Shown here: positions 12,769 through 24,906 of the stretch, one piece after another
How positions within the stretch are numbered: position 1 is the stretch's first letter
Layout: every line of letters starts with the position of its first letter
Assembly (NCBI GenBank): GCA_946699065.1
Contig: CAMPDV010000018.1
Span: 620,001-684,000 of the forward strand
DNA: 64,000 nucleotides
Direction of reading: 5' to 3'
From: Loxodes magnus
Lineage: Eukaryota > Ciliophora > Karyorelictea > Loxodida > Loxodidae
Translations under genes and position numbers: made by a program
The notes under the pieces: generated by a model
Seen by the model: only the letters and a program-made list of their open reading frames with translations
Database searches by the model: none
What the model was told of the DNA's origin: nothing

Positions 12769-13850
12769 ATATAAACTTTTGTTTTAAATCATTTAAAAAG
12801 GCTAAACATTAAAGTAGCAACTTATTTAAAAAGCTAATCTATCTCTTGCTTCTCCTCTGTTCTTACCTACTAATTAAGCACTTTACACCTGTAATTTCCA
12901 TAAAAGTAGTCATTCAAAATTTATTTTTTAGCTTTACAAATAAACTTCTTAACTTTATTATCTACACTAGAGTATTTTAGTTAAGAAAGTATTTAATTAG
13001 TAACAATATTACATCCTTTTTCAGAACAGTAAAACGAATAAATAAAATAGCGTAGAATAAAAGTTGAAGAAATAAATATACATAGATAAAGAAAATTATA
13101 TTACAGCTATTATAAAAACTTACAGGTATATATTTAAAATAACCTCCTTTTTCACTGTATGAAAGAATATTTTTAATATTGATAATTTAATTGATGTACT
13201 TTGATTAAAGCTTGAGTATAATATATTTATAATCTTAGATTAAAATGCTAAAATATCATTAACTTTTATATTAACGTATTCCAATTTTAATGGAACTCTC
13301 AATAAATAAGAAAATAAAGAAATAATTGATTTACATTAATTCGAAATAAATTAGATATTAAATACATTCTTATCAAGCTTCTTAGTTATATTTTAACTCT
13401 AAATTAATAGAGTTGCTATAGGAATAAAAACCATAATAAGCATTAATTAATTAACTTAAGAAGCTTACCTATAAACTAGTTAGTCATTAAAATTTCTTCT
13501 AGTTATTACTTAATTTATTAGGAGTAATAATTTTATTATATTATCTAGTTTAACATTACTAGGTGTAATTAAGAGTTTTAACTATATGTATCAGTTAATA
13601 GAAACTATAAAAGGTATTTTGCTTCTATAAGCTGATGAAGCCTTGATATCCAATTATAAGCACATTTAAATTTATTACTTGCAATAATTAAATTTCAATA
13701 AAGTAATCATTAGTAATATCTCATTTAATAGCCTTTGAGATATATTATATAAACTATATCATAACTTTAGCTTATCTATTTTACTTTTAATTAAAATAGA
13801 TAAAAAGACAATTAATTCAGTCAAAAGAAAATAATATTATGAATTAAGTA
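12769..13850. other. AT-rich convergent spacer
   Basis: About 1.1 kb between two convergent gene ends. GC is lower than in the flanking genes. I see no RNA gene, repeat array or domain-like translation. Confidence 0.5.
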
Positions 13851-14456
13851 TCATTGATGACAGATAGGACAATTATCAATTGGATCATCTTCTTTTAATC
13901 CTACGCACTTTCTATGAACATACATTTTACATTTATCACATTCTATATAAGCTACGTCTGGATTTATTATAGATTTGCACAGACATACTTTTCTCCACTC
14001 TTCTATAGGAGGTTCTAGCTATTTTGTCTTATGATGAAACAACGCTCTGTAATAATAAACATCATCTTCAACTTCATCTAAAGTAAAATACTCCTCAAAA
14101 GTTAGAACTTTAGCTTTTCCGAAGATTGTTTCAATTCTAATTTCTTGTTCGTGGTCAGTAAGGAACAATTCTCCATCACCTATAAAAGGCATTTTGGTCT
14201 CAAAAACTTCTGAAGGTTTGTACATTCAAGAAATGCGCATCATTGGTTTTGTGCTTTTATATATTTCATTTATTTTACAAACATGCTCTTCATCATTTGC
14301 CCCATTAACTTGGACGAAATCACCTACTTTGTAGAGCTCATTATTCAAATTCAAAAATTTAAAAACAGTTTTTGTCTTTTTCGTAGGAACTGATTAAACT
14401 TCCTCATCCTCGCTTTCACTTTCTGAGGAACTATGCTTTCTTTTGGAAGCTTTCAT
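13851..14456 (-). CDS. short BAH-PHD chromatin reader
   Basis: 201 residues, ATG 14456 to TGA 13853-13851, no intron. An acidic/Ser N-terminus (SSSESESEDEE) with a KKTK basic patch is followed by a BAH domain at about 35-150 (YKVGDFVQVNG, RISWMYKPSEV, GDGELFLTDHEQE, the Trp of RISW being TGA 14228-14226). A C4HC3 PHD finger follows at about 157-200 (CLCKSIIN, IECDKCKMYVHRKC, NCPICHQ), with all eight zinc ligands present. The size and BAH-then-PHD order match plant EBS/SHL proteins, which read methylated histone H3. A role in reading H3 methylation in this ciliate is inference. The aromatic residue before the PHD His is Tyr-Val instead of the common Trp-Phe/Tyr. Confidence 0.9.
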
Positions 14457-14953
14457 TTAATAATTTCTAACTAGAGTTAACTTTTAATTTAAATTCAAAT
14501 ATATGAAACTTTAACGTAAATATGGAATTACGTTATTTTATATACTTAAAAAGAATTTCTTTTATTAAGAATTTTTAACAGCTATTTTAATGACTAATAA
14601 GTATATTCCTTACCACTTCACTCATCTACACTACATTTATCTAATTATTAGTAAATGTATCTTATTATATGATCTATCTTATCTAACCAATTTAGATGCT
14701 TGAATATTATACCTTATATATTTTATTTCGAATGACTAAATCCTTATATTTAGTAATTTCTATTAGATTGAAATATAAAAGAAATTTATAGTAATTTAGC
14801 TTTTTTAATTAATATTAATGGATTATATTTGTATAAGAGTTAAAATATATGATAGTTGATGCTATGGCTTGCTTTTCATTAATCTATAAATAAATTTTTA
14901 ATTAAGAAATGGCTTTGTAAATGAAATATCAGTTGTGAATCAAATTAAATGCA
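14457..14953. other. AT-rich spacer
   Basis: About 500 bases between the 3' end of the TTLL gene and the start of the BAH-PHD gene, both on the minus strand; it should contain the BAH-PHD promoter. Nothing else recognised. Confidence 0.4.
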
Positions 14954-17900
14954 TCAATTAAAAACATGACTCTTTAAAGGGTTTAATCTTAATTTTGTTA
15001 AAGGAGAGGTAGTAAATTGAAACGCTTTCTACTTCATATCTTAACGATGATCGTTCGTCTGCTTGAATATTAGATTAGATGAGATGGTATTTTTGAATAT
15101 CATTTTATTGAGTTTTTATGAGTTTTCTTCTTAAATGATCCTTCTGTTCATTTTAGTCATAACTTCATTTCTCCACTTTTCGTATTCTTTGGTTAGTTTC
15201 ACTTCATTCAAATCTTTATTAAGTTAATTTGGATAATCAATATAATGCTATTTTTCTTCTTCCTTAAGTCTCAGCCAAGTTTCCATTGCTTATTTGCATA
15301 AAAGTAGGTGATTTTGCTGCTCGTCAGTTGTTTTTTGCAAGTCAATCTTCTTTTTCTTTGGTATTTTAGATTTTTTCTCATGCTGTTAAGAAAAGTTATT
15401 AGATTAAGGATTAATTTTTTATTCCTTATAAATTTTATCACTTTCTTATCCTTTTACTTCTATTTAAATTGCTTCTATTTTACTAGGCTTTAATACCTCA
15501 AAAGTCCTAAGCGTTTTATCTTTCTATCTAAACCCTTTACACCTTTCTAATATTTCTTGTCTAACATCTACCAAAAATTATCAATTGAATGCTACTTAAT
15601 TTTCTTCAGTTGGAATTAAATTAGGCTTTTCTTCTAGGCTCAGTTAGTTACTATTTTAGGTATTTTTCTGTGTAAAACTTTTAGTTTGGTTTTATTTTTG
15701 TTATGCTTAAGTCTATGCTTATTATTTAGTCTCTTCAAGAAGCTAATCTAGAATTTGTAGTTCTGATGTCCAATCCATCAAATTTAAATCATTCAAGATT
15801 TCGCTTGATTTTTGCTTGATATCTTCATATTTACAACTTTTTGAGAGCATTAAGAGGGTAGTTATTCCTCCTTCGTAGATTACTCTTTTTCTGAAGTTAT
15901 CTCCACCTCTTGCTGCAAGATACATTCTGCTATCAGTTGAAGTAATCTGTTAAATAGCAGAAAATGCTTCATCTATAATTTCTTTATCATATTTGCTTTT
16001 TTTTTCTTCATCAGTTGTAGTTAAGACTATTTACTGCAAAGGACTGACCACTCCTAACTCTGTCATTTTTTTCCTTAAATGAAGCTTAGAAACAGCTGTT
16101 TTGATACATTGTAAGCATATGATTCTTATTTATCTTGGTGTTTATTCTTCTTGAACCAAATCTAATAGCAAAGGTATTATTTTTTTGCTTGCAAGTATGT
16201 TAATAAATCTTGATTCACAAATTAACTTAAGCAAATCACAAATTTCAGGAGCAAAAATCTGTATTTCTTCATCTTAAATACCTAAATATTTTATTAGCTT
16301 AGGTATTCTAACCTATATCTCATAATGAGTTCCCTTAGCTAAGTAATCTCTCACATTTTCGATATCGCTTTGTATTGATTCCAATTTTTTTTGCATAATT
16401 GAATTTTGTTCTTAGGATTCATTTAAAGTATTGCTCTGATTTTGGAAGTAACTGTTATTATTTGCCTCTTAACTTGACAATGTTCTCTGAAATACAGTTG
16501 TAATCCTAGGATGCTTTTACATCTTTTCTTTTTTATTTTCCTTAACTTTTTTAATTTTCTTTCCTTATTAAAATTTGCAAGACTAAGTCTAACTTTAAAG
16601 GAAAGAATCATTAAAGTTGTTAACAAGAGATTAATTTACGTTTTTGCTTACTAGCCTAATTTACTTTATTCTTTGACGGAATGAAGAGAAATCTGGAGGG
16701 GCTAGATGTGGGATAGGATATAGATTTGTGGTATAAGGTCTTCTCATTGAAATTTCTCTGCTTGAGAAAGAGGAATTTTTCTCACAGTAGATCAACTCAT
16801 ATAAGTTCTCTCTATCATCAGAAGGTATCTTAGGAGGATATATAATATCAATAGTTATTTTTAGCATATCGTCTAGCATTTGAGGAAGTAACACAGAAAT
16901 ATATTAATTAGGTATGCCTAAATAAGGATTAGTATTTACTTCTAGAAGTCAAGTTCTAAAATCTTCATCTATTAAGAAATCATAACCAAATAACTCAAAG
17001 CAATTCTTCCTGTGTAAAGGATTAACTGTGTTTTAGACTGATAGTATAGTATCTATAATAAGATCACGCATTCTTGGAAGGATGTGATTCTCAACGTTCA
17101 CATTTAAATCTGGAAATTCTTTGTCAAGATAGTTCTGCAGATCATTATAACTGAGAGTATTTCCATCTTCATGCTTGCCATAATTATTTCCAAATTTTTG
17201 TAAGCAGTTGTTAGTGAGATGAATGAAGCGATCAGTTACATCTGTGTCATAATCATTGGAAGCAGTTCTTAGATAGCCTTATTTATACATAAAAATGTCT
17301 CATTTATCTGTAACTATGACTCAAACTCTAATATCAAATTTTCTTCCCTTAAAAAGTAAAGGCTTCTCCAAATACTTTTAGACTACCCAATTTGTATTTT
17401 CCTTCTTAGAAGCCAGAAATTTCTATATTTCATTAAAGGTTTAGCAAACCTATATACCTTTTCCTTAATTTAATTTAGAAGGTTTAACTAGCCATAGATT
17501 CTATTCGCAGTGCTTAGCAGGAGTTTTTTCAAATTCCATTTCCTTATTCTTTATTTCATTATATCTTGATTTCATTACATTGAATTCATAGTCGTTTTAC
17601 TTTGCCGTAAGAATGAAACTTGTTGGCATGCTATCTCAGCAAGTATATCCTGCTTATACAGCTGGCTAGTACTTAGAATAAAACTTTTTTAAGCTTTTAA
17701 TAAGTCCAGTTTTAGTTGTCAGCTTGAAATTGCCTTCTAGATGATTATGTACAACAGGTTCTTGCTATTCAAAAGAAGCTGTTTCAATTTTAGCTATACC
17801 CTATATAAAAATCCTACCTTAAATGAAAAGCAAGTAGGTTTCCAGATAAAGTTGACATGGTAACTTTGTCTATCCTCTTCACTACATTCTTTTCAATTTC

Positions 17901-17991
17901 CTCTCTTATCTGCTTATTCCTTAACTAGATGAGATCCATTTCCTGGATATATTACATAGCGATAATTTTTGGATTTACTTTTACTTGCCAT
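14954..17991 (-). CDS. tubulin-tyrosine-ligase-like enzyme with ARM-repeat C-terminal half
   Basis: 1006 residues from exons 17991-17818 and 17800-14954. TTLL enzymes add glutamate, glycine or tyrosine to tubulin tails in axonemes. The TTL domain covers about residues 100-420: LVKPSKLNQGKGIQ (ATP-grasp KP.. motif), VVQKYLEKPLLFKGRKFDIR followed by VWVIVTD, HLTNNCLQK, and FELFGYDFLIDEDF then WLLEVNTNP. The Trp of RVW is TGA 17323-17321. From about 525 to 740 the same frame encodes ARM/HEAT-like helices (QIRIICLQCIKTAVSKL, GGITTLLMLSKSC). A basic coiled tail of about 250 residues ends in TGA 14956-14954. No in-frame TGA and no intron signal separates the TTL and ARM parts. Which amino acid it ligates cannot be told from the sequence. 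Confidence 0.9.
17801..17817 (-). other. 17-nt intron in the TTLL gene
   Basis: On the minus strand GTAGGATTTTTATATAG. It joins SFIWKPT...FSFK-type sequence to GIAKIETASFEQQEP in frame, and a single frame then holds for 2.8 kb to the stop. Confidence 0.85.
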
Positions 17992-20244
17992 TTTATGAGA
18001 ATTAGTTATTAGTAACTTAGTTGAAGATATCATTCCTTTCTCTCTGCTAGCTAATTACTTGCTCTTTAAGTGAGACTTCTACTCTTTATTTACTAGCATA
18101 ATATAACTCTCTCCAGCAAGCACTTACATTTATGTATGTGTAGAAACTTAGAAAACCAGGAAAAGTAAGCTAAAATTAGTTTAATTAAACAAAATAGAGA
18201 AAGTGAGCATATGTTTTAGTGAGAATCTGTCATATAATATAAAGTTCCTTTTTAAATAATGCTAGTTATGCACTCCTTAGTAAGGGAAGAAGCATTAGAG
18301 TAGAAAAAGGATTCTACATTAAATACAAATGAGATTAATAAGGAATTAGATACTATGTATTCCTGTTATTTTTCAGATAATGCTAACATTAAAATTATTA
18401 GCTCATCTTTATAGGTCTCTTTCTTTACCTGAAACCATTAGATAGCCTTTTCACTATACTACTTAATTAGATAGAATGAAATAGCTTCATTTTATTAGTA
18501 AATAAGACACTAAATTTATGAAGAACGAAAAAGCAAAGTAAACTTTATACTCTATCAAATTAACTGCTTAACTTAATTCAGTTTATTTAAAAAGCTCAGA
18601 ATCTAAAGGAAATCTGAGCAGCTTAATGAAGAACTATACCTTTTCCTAATATTTAATTACTTACTTATATTAACGAATCACTAATTAAGGAAGAAGTACA
18701 AAATATCCTAATAAGAAGGAATTTTATATCTTGCTTGTTATGAAAAATACAAAATTTAAATCTTGGCTATGTTGTTGTATCTTTATTGATAGAGACTATC
18801 TATTTATTATAGAATCTATATTTAGCTTCGCTATTTTACAGAAAGGAAATGCATTAGTATGAAGACATACTTATATTAATTGTTCCTTTTGAATAAAAAG
18901 CAATAAGATATTAAACTGAAGCTAAATGCAATAGACTCTCTTAAAAGCACTAATTTATGTATATTATCTTACTGATAAAAGTAAGCAAAATATCTATACA
19001 AATATCATCTAATTTGACTCTTTATAATAATGAATTTTATTAATTTGCTTAGCTAAATACAATTAAGCAATCTAATTTTCTGTTTAAATTAAAAAAGAAA
19101 CCTATCTTGCTTTTATTAAGTAGTAAATAAGATATAATAAAGCAAAAGGAATTTTAAAAGAAAGATAGTTTTTAGAGAGAAGATTCAATAGAGAAGCTTT
19201 AAACGTACTTAATATTTATAATATGTAATTGTTTGCTCTTAACTTTAATATAAAGAATAGTAAATGATAAGTATTACTTAAATCATAATTTAATGTCTTA
19301 GTATTAAGAGAATGCATAAGTTAAATGTTTCAGATATACAATGTTTAGCATTGAAAAAGTAATTAAATAAAAGGAAGATTTAAATGAGAGTAATTTTCAC
19401 TTATATTGCAGTACTAATGAGAGAAAAAATTTCTTTTTTTGAAGAGTTGAGCAGTGCTAAACTAATTATTCTGATTTGATTATTTTTCATTTACATTGAA
19501 AAACGAAAAGCGAATATATTCTTACCAACTAATTCTAGATTAAAGCTGATAATACAAGTTTTCAAAGCAATATAGTATGTTTTAAATTTTCTTATTTTAA
19601 AGGATCATGATAATTAGAAAATTAAGACCCTGTTTTATATTTCCCAGTTTTAAAGCACTTTTTCTATCTTGAATAACGAATGAATCTAAAGAATATCATA
19701 CAAGTACCTTCTATATAAATTTGACCTAGTAAAATAGACATTAGCACTAAGGATATTCTTTTATTATAACTAAGGAATTAAAACAATCTAAATTTAAATA
19801 GTATATGAATAGAGCACAAGCTAAATAGAATTATTAAGAGAGATGATTATGCTGTTTGTAAAGTAAATATAGCAAGTCTAATAATAATTAAAATCAAACT
19901 ATATTTATATTTACCTAAAATTTAATTTCATAATTATTTAAAATATCTTCAATACTTAAATAAGAGCTATTTAAGCTTAATTAATTATCCTCAGACTAAA
20001 ATATTAAGCCACATGCTTGATCTTAACTTCCACTTTCATTCTGAAATAGTTTAAATTTACTTTAGCCGAATTTGTATGTAAAACATGTATATCAAAGTTA
20101 TAAATTTGGGAAAACAAAGATTATAATATGAAAGATATTAAATAATAGCAATATGCATTGATAGAAAGGAAGAATTTTAATGAGTAAAAATATCTTAGAA
20201 ATGATAATTTCTTTAAACATTTCATTAAATTAAATCTAATTGTA
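17992..20244. other. 2.2-kb spacer with no firm gene
   Basis: Between the TTLL gene start (-) and the stop of the first PAS membrane protein (-). Very AT-rich from about 18400 on. A weak ORF candidate at 18259 is listed separately. Beyond it, in-frame TGA occurs about as often as chance predicts, which argues against a long gene. Confidence 0.4.
18259..18975 (+). CDS. doubtful ORF, 238 codons
   Basis: Begins MLVMHSLVREEALEQKKD and its first 50 codons have gene-like composition; the remainder is Leu/Ile/Tyr/Lys-rich as expected from random AT-rich DNA. It contains two in-frame TGA codons before TGA 18973-18975 and no TGG. No domain recognised. Probably either a short gene with unseen introns or non-coding. 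Confidence 0.2.
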
Positions 20245-23200
20245 TCACATATTTCTAACTATTGCACTAAACTCTCCTTTAAAATTACTGTTGGTCACAT
20301 ACTTAAAAGGCAATAGTCTTATTATGTTATTATGCTCCTTTATTTTATTTTCAATTTGTAGAATCATAAGCTTCCAAAATATTATAAAGAGAATGGCAAA
20401 TATACATGTGCTGAAAGCTTTGAAAATATCGCTCTGTTTTACCATATTGTTATAGTCTGCTTCTTCATCTTTTATCACAGCTTAAAAAATAATTTCGTTT
20501 ATCTTAGACAAATAAAAATTTTCCAGTAGCTTACTTTCAATAAACTTTTATGACTGTATTATCTCTAAGGTATTTTCCTAACTTTTATCAGATTTTTAAA
20601 ATTAACTATAAAGTTCTTTGAGATTAGATATATATCTCACGGTAGTTAAATGAGCTCCTTACTAGATAACGCCATCACCAGTTTATTAACATCTAGCTTG
20701 ATCTTAAAAATAAGGACAAGCATCCTCATTTGTGATCTGATTATACATTTTCCTAAAGTCTTAACTGACTGTATTATAGTCTTTTTTAAAGTAACTATAA
20801 AGCTCCTCATTAGCGCTTTCTAGATCTTCTCATAATTATGGAGTAAGATCAATAGTACTCTTGTTAATGATCTTAGAAGAGGAATTTAAGAGTAATTCAG
20901 TCATTGAAGTAATTGTCATTTCTAATAAAATTTACTTTTATGCTATTAGAAAGTTACCTTTTTCCTATATTTCAAAATCGCTGATATTTTGATTCATTAT
21001 GTTGAAATTTACAATAAAGAATATCTCAAGACTGATAATAAAAAAGAAAATTAGAGCACAAAACTTTCTCCAGTTTCTCCATTCGCTAAGAGTTCAGAAA
21101 GCATTATTATTTTTCCTTCTCTGCTTTTTACTTTATATTTTCTTTGCTTCTTTCTTCTTAAATTTATTCTTGGTATCTATATTACTTGCTAAATCAATGC
21201 TTTCAGCTTATTTTTCTATAAATGAGACATCCTATGAATTATTTTTTGTGGAATCTCCTGAAAATATAATTTGGCTTCTTAATTCTTACCTAAACATGTT
21301 ATAGGAAATTTATGCATCAAAAAATTAAACATCATAGAGCTAAGTTAGCTTCTTATAATACTCCTCATACAGACTTTTGCAATGCTAAGAAGCGTATACT
21401 TTGGCTACTTTAACCAAAAAATCAATTAATTTCATTCTGGTTCTAATAATTTTTACCACGAAGTAATAAATGGATACAAGCATAAGTAAATCGAATGCTG
21501 TTTGAATAACGAAAAAGGAAATAGAAAGAATTCTAGTTTTATCATAGTTTTCTTTAGAGTTTTCTGTAATAGTCTATAATAAATCGTAACTCATTTAAAG
21601 TAAACCATTCAAGCCATTAATTTAATAGGAAAATAAGTAGGCTTAACCATATTTTTCTCAGTCTTCTCTTTTTTATGAGGAAATTACCATTAAATCTCTA
21701 TCAATCAAGTTACAGGTTTGAATAAAATTTAAGGATGTTGTTTGAGGTTGTGAATTTAGATTAAATAGAGGTTTTTGGAATGAATTCAAATGTTTAGTAT
21801 AAATAGAAGGAACAGATTTAGATATTTAGTACAAATCTAATATTCTTGTGTTGAAATTCCTTTATATTACTTAAAGTTCTATTTAGCTATTTGTATATGG
21901 ATCTTCTGAAAAAGCGATTTCATTGAATTCTTATAAAAAATTCAAAGGAAGGAGATTATTACTAATATATTTTAATGTTATTATTGGTCAATGAGCTTAG
22001 ATAGTCAAGTTGCTTATTGATAAAAAGGCTTCTAATTCCCTATAATTTACTTCATAGTGTTGAAACTGCTATAGGACTAAAACTTGTGAAAGCTACAATA
22101 AAACTACAATTACTACAAAAAATAGCGAGCAGTTAATAAATATTATCTTTCTCATCTTCATTATAGCTATCTGCCTTTTCTTTTAATTCAACTTTTGGAT
22201 TAAAGAATTTTCGCTGTTTGGTTGTTAGGAGATTGGAACCTAAAAGGAAGATTATCTCATTTCGTTTTTATCATCACAAGAGCTTTAATCTTTTTTAGAC
22301 ATTAAAATATCTTTTTCTTATTCGCTATTAGTTTCACCTTTATTTAAATTATCTTCAAGCAATACAACTTGGAAAATACTATTTTCAAATAAACTATCGA
22401 AATTTTCAGCAGTATTTAATTGTACCCTCTAAGTATTCCCATAAATTTCCTCTGATATTACTTGAAATCGGTTTAGAGATTTAGGCAAATTTTATTAAGT
22501 ATCTAACTACTCAATAATGCAAATATCGTTATTTAATTTTTTGCAAGAAAATCAGACTGAGTTTTCTTAGTTTTAAAGATTAATAGAGCAGGGTTTATTA
22601 GTATTAAGATAAAGCTTATACTATGGACATACTTCGTTGAGTTTGAATTATTTTATGATGTGAATATCATCTTTAATTTGGAAAAAGCTTTTTAAGTTTT
22701 CTTATAATGATTATAAGTATTTATCTTCATCTAAAAGTAAAAATCCTGCGTTCTTTAATGTGCTTATTGGTTATAAAGCTAACATTATTTCAAATCTAGA
22801 GTTTATTCAGCGTGGCATAGCTATTTGAATAACAGGAAGAAAGTATCCGTCCTGAGTTAGCAAACCTGTCTTTATTTCTTTTTAAAAGGAGTTATTAAAA
22901 TAAATTTGCATATTTCTCTAAATTTAGGTAGGGCATAGTTATCCTAATTATAAGTTTTAAAGAAGCTATGCTGAGCATTTCAATGAAATACATGCTTATT
23001 GATTAGCATAAAGTATCTTATAGTTATCATTAGCATTAACAATTAGAATGAGTATATCTTCATCTATTAAACTAGTCATCAATTCATTTTTCTTTATTAT
23101 TCTTATTTTTCTATTTTCATATTTATTTTTTTCCGCTTTGTTTAGAATAATTTGAATCCTTGAATCTTCAGAGTTAATCATTTATAGAATGTCAGCGTAA

Positions 23201-24906
23201 ATAATATCAGCTTTGTAAAAGTCAGGCTGTAATTTAGTTATTTAATGGTATAAATCTTCAATTTTCTATCATTATTTTCTTAGATCATTATTTATATCCA
23301 GTAATTTTTAACCTTGAATAAATGACTAGGAAAGTAACTCTCAGAATTTAATGTAGTTCATCTAAAACTCTCTCATTTTTTACTAAAGTTCACTGTACAT
23401 TTCATTTAGGTTTATTATGATTTCAATGTCCAAAACTTGTTTATCGAAATATTCTACAATTTAGCTTGATTAATCTATTACTTTTAACCTATGCTCTTAT
23501 CGAATTTTCTTTATAATCATATCTTTTTCTTCCTTAGCCATATTTACTAAAATATTATCAGCTAGTAGCAGACAAAATTTAATATTCCAATTCTACTACA
23601 TCTTTTCATATTACTTAAACAGCTCAAAACAATGGTGATACTTATTCAACTATTGCAGGATATAAAACAGAGTGTACATCACTAAAAAGTTATCTTATCT
23701 TGACTTTTGTGTAAATTTAGAGATTATCTAGCAACATTTAGTAATGAGTATTTCATTGAAGAGAGATTCATCATCAGTCAATTAGTTGTTTTAATAAATT
23801 TAGGCTAATTATTTACTTTGCAAATTTTTGGTTAAAGATCCCCTTAAAATAAAGCTTAGCTTATGATCTAACTTATTCTACTTTTTAAGTTCATAAAGTT
23901 ATCTATAGAAGTTAATTGTTTACACGCAGTTTTTCTAATTTTCTTCCCTGCATAAAATTAAAGACAAAAACCTTTAAATTCTTCTTTCATATAAAGCCTC
24001 ACCAATCTATTTAAGAAAAGGAATTAGGAAGATTAAAAACACAACTTAATGATCTCCTGCTTCAACTAGTAGCATAATAAACGTAATCTAGACTTTAATT
24101 AAAAAAAGTACGATATCTCATTTTTCTACCTCAATATTTACAAATGATCCTGCATAAAACTTAGAATGCAATACTTTTATTTAAATCACCAAATAAAGCA
24201 CTAAGAGTATATATCTTTGCTTAAAACTATTTAAAGCTATCACTATTAACGTTGCTACCTTTTACAAATAATTTGATTAAGATTGATGTATCAAAACATT
24301 ATTTGAAACTTTTACTTTTGGTATGCTATTAGTTGGAAGATACGAGTTTAGCAATTGGGCAAATAGCACTAAGAGAATTAAAATGAAAGATATTGAGAAT
24401 AATAGAGTATGCTATGTTGAAAAATAAGATGCATCATCTGGAAATTATTTCGGTAAAGCGATAGCATTCATCAGAGTTTTATTTATAGGAATAGATAGGA
24501 CCAAATAGAAAATTTCCAGATTAAAAGTTAATATATCTATTATTAATCTGATTGGTTTCTTATGAATCATAGCATATAAGTTTAAAGTAATCACCACAAC
24601 TAAATAGGAAACACAAATTACAAATAACACCAAAAAATTATCAATTGAAGATTCAAACATAGGAGCAATTACAAAACCTCCAAAAACTTTTTTAATCCTT
24701 TCAAATTCGTAGGAAAAAATTTCATTTTCAACCTCGAAGAGGGAAATAAGTAGATAAACCTACTAAATAAAATGTATCATTTAGGTATAAATAACCACCT
24801 TCGTCTGGTCATTCTTTTATCCTGCTCACTTATTAGCTGAAATATCCAAATAAATTTTTTTAAAAAGATTGAGAAGACGGTTTAACTAAAAACCTGCCTG
24901 CAGCAT
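20245..24906 (-). CDS. large PAS-domain multi-pass membrane protein (copy 1)
   Basis: ATG 24906 to TGA 20247-20245, 1553 codons with no net frame change. The N-terminal third has several membrane helices (for example FLVLFVICVSYLVVVITLNL). Around residue 620 there is a PAS-like segment (DILILIVNANDNYKILYANQ), followed by the conserved continuation GFLLLDEDKYLQSL. A Ser/Gln-rich loop and more membrane helices follow, ending in a helix (CIFAILFIIFWKLMILQIE) and a short cytosolic tail. This is the architecture of the large ciliate family annotated as PAS/TmcB-like transmembrane proteins. The second copy at 58073-62743 has almost the same length and PAS position. A sensory role is inferred from PAS domains in general; no catalytic domain is visible. 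Confidence 0.75.

Noticed and set aside
18976-19850. Continuation of the 18259 ORF through many TGA codons
   Set aside because: TGA appears about as often as chance predicts and no TGG occurs, unlike real genes in this window.
20240-20455. Plus-strand ORF of 71 codons
   Set aside because: Antisense shadow of the C-terminal membrane helix of the first PAS protein.
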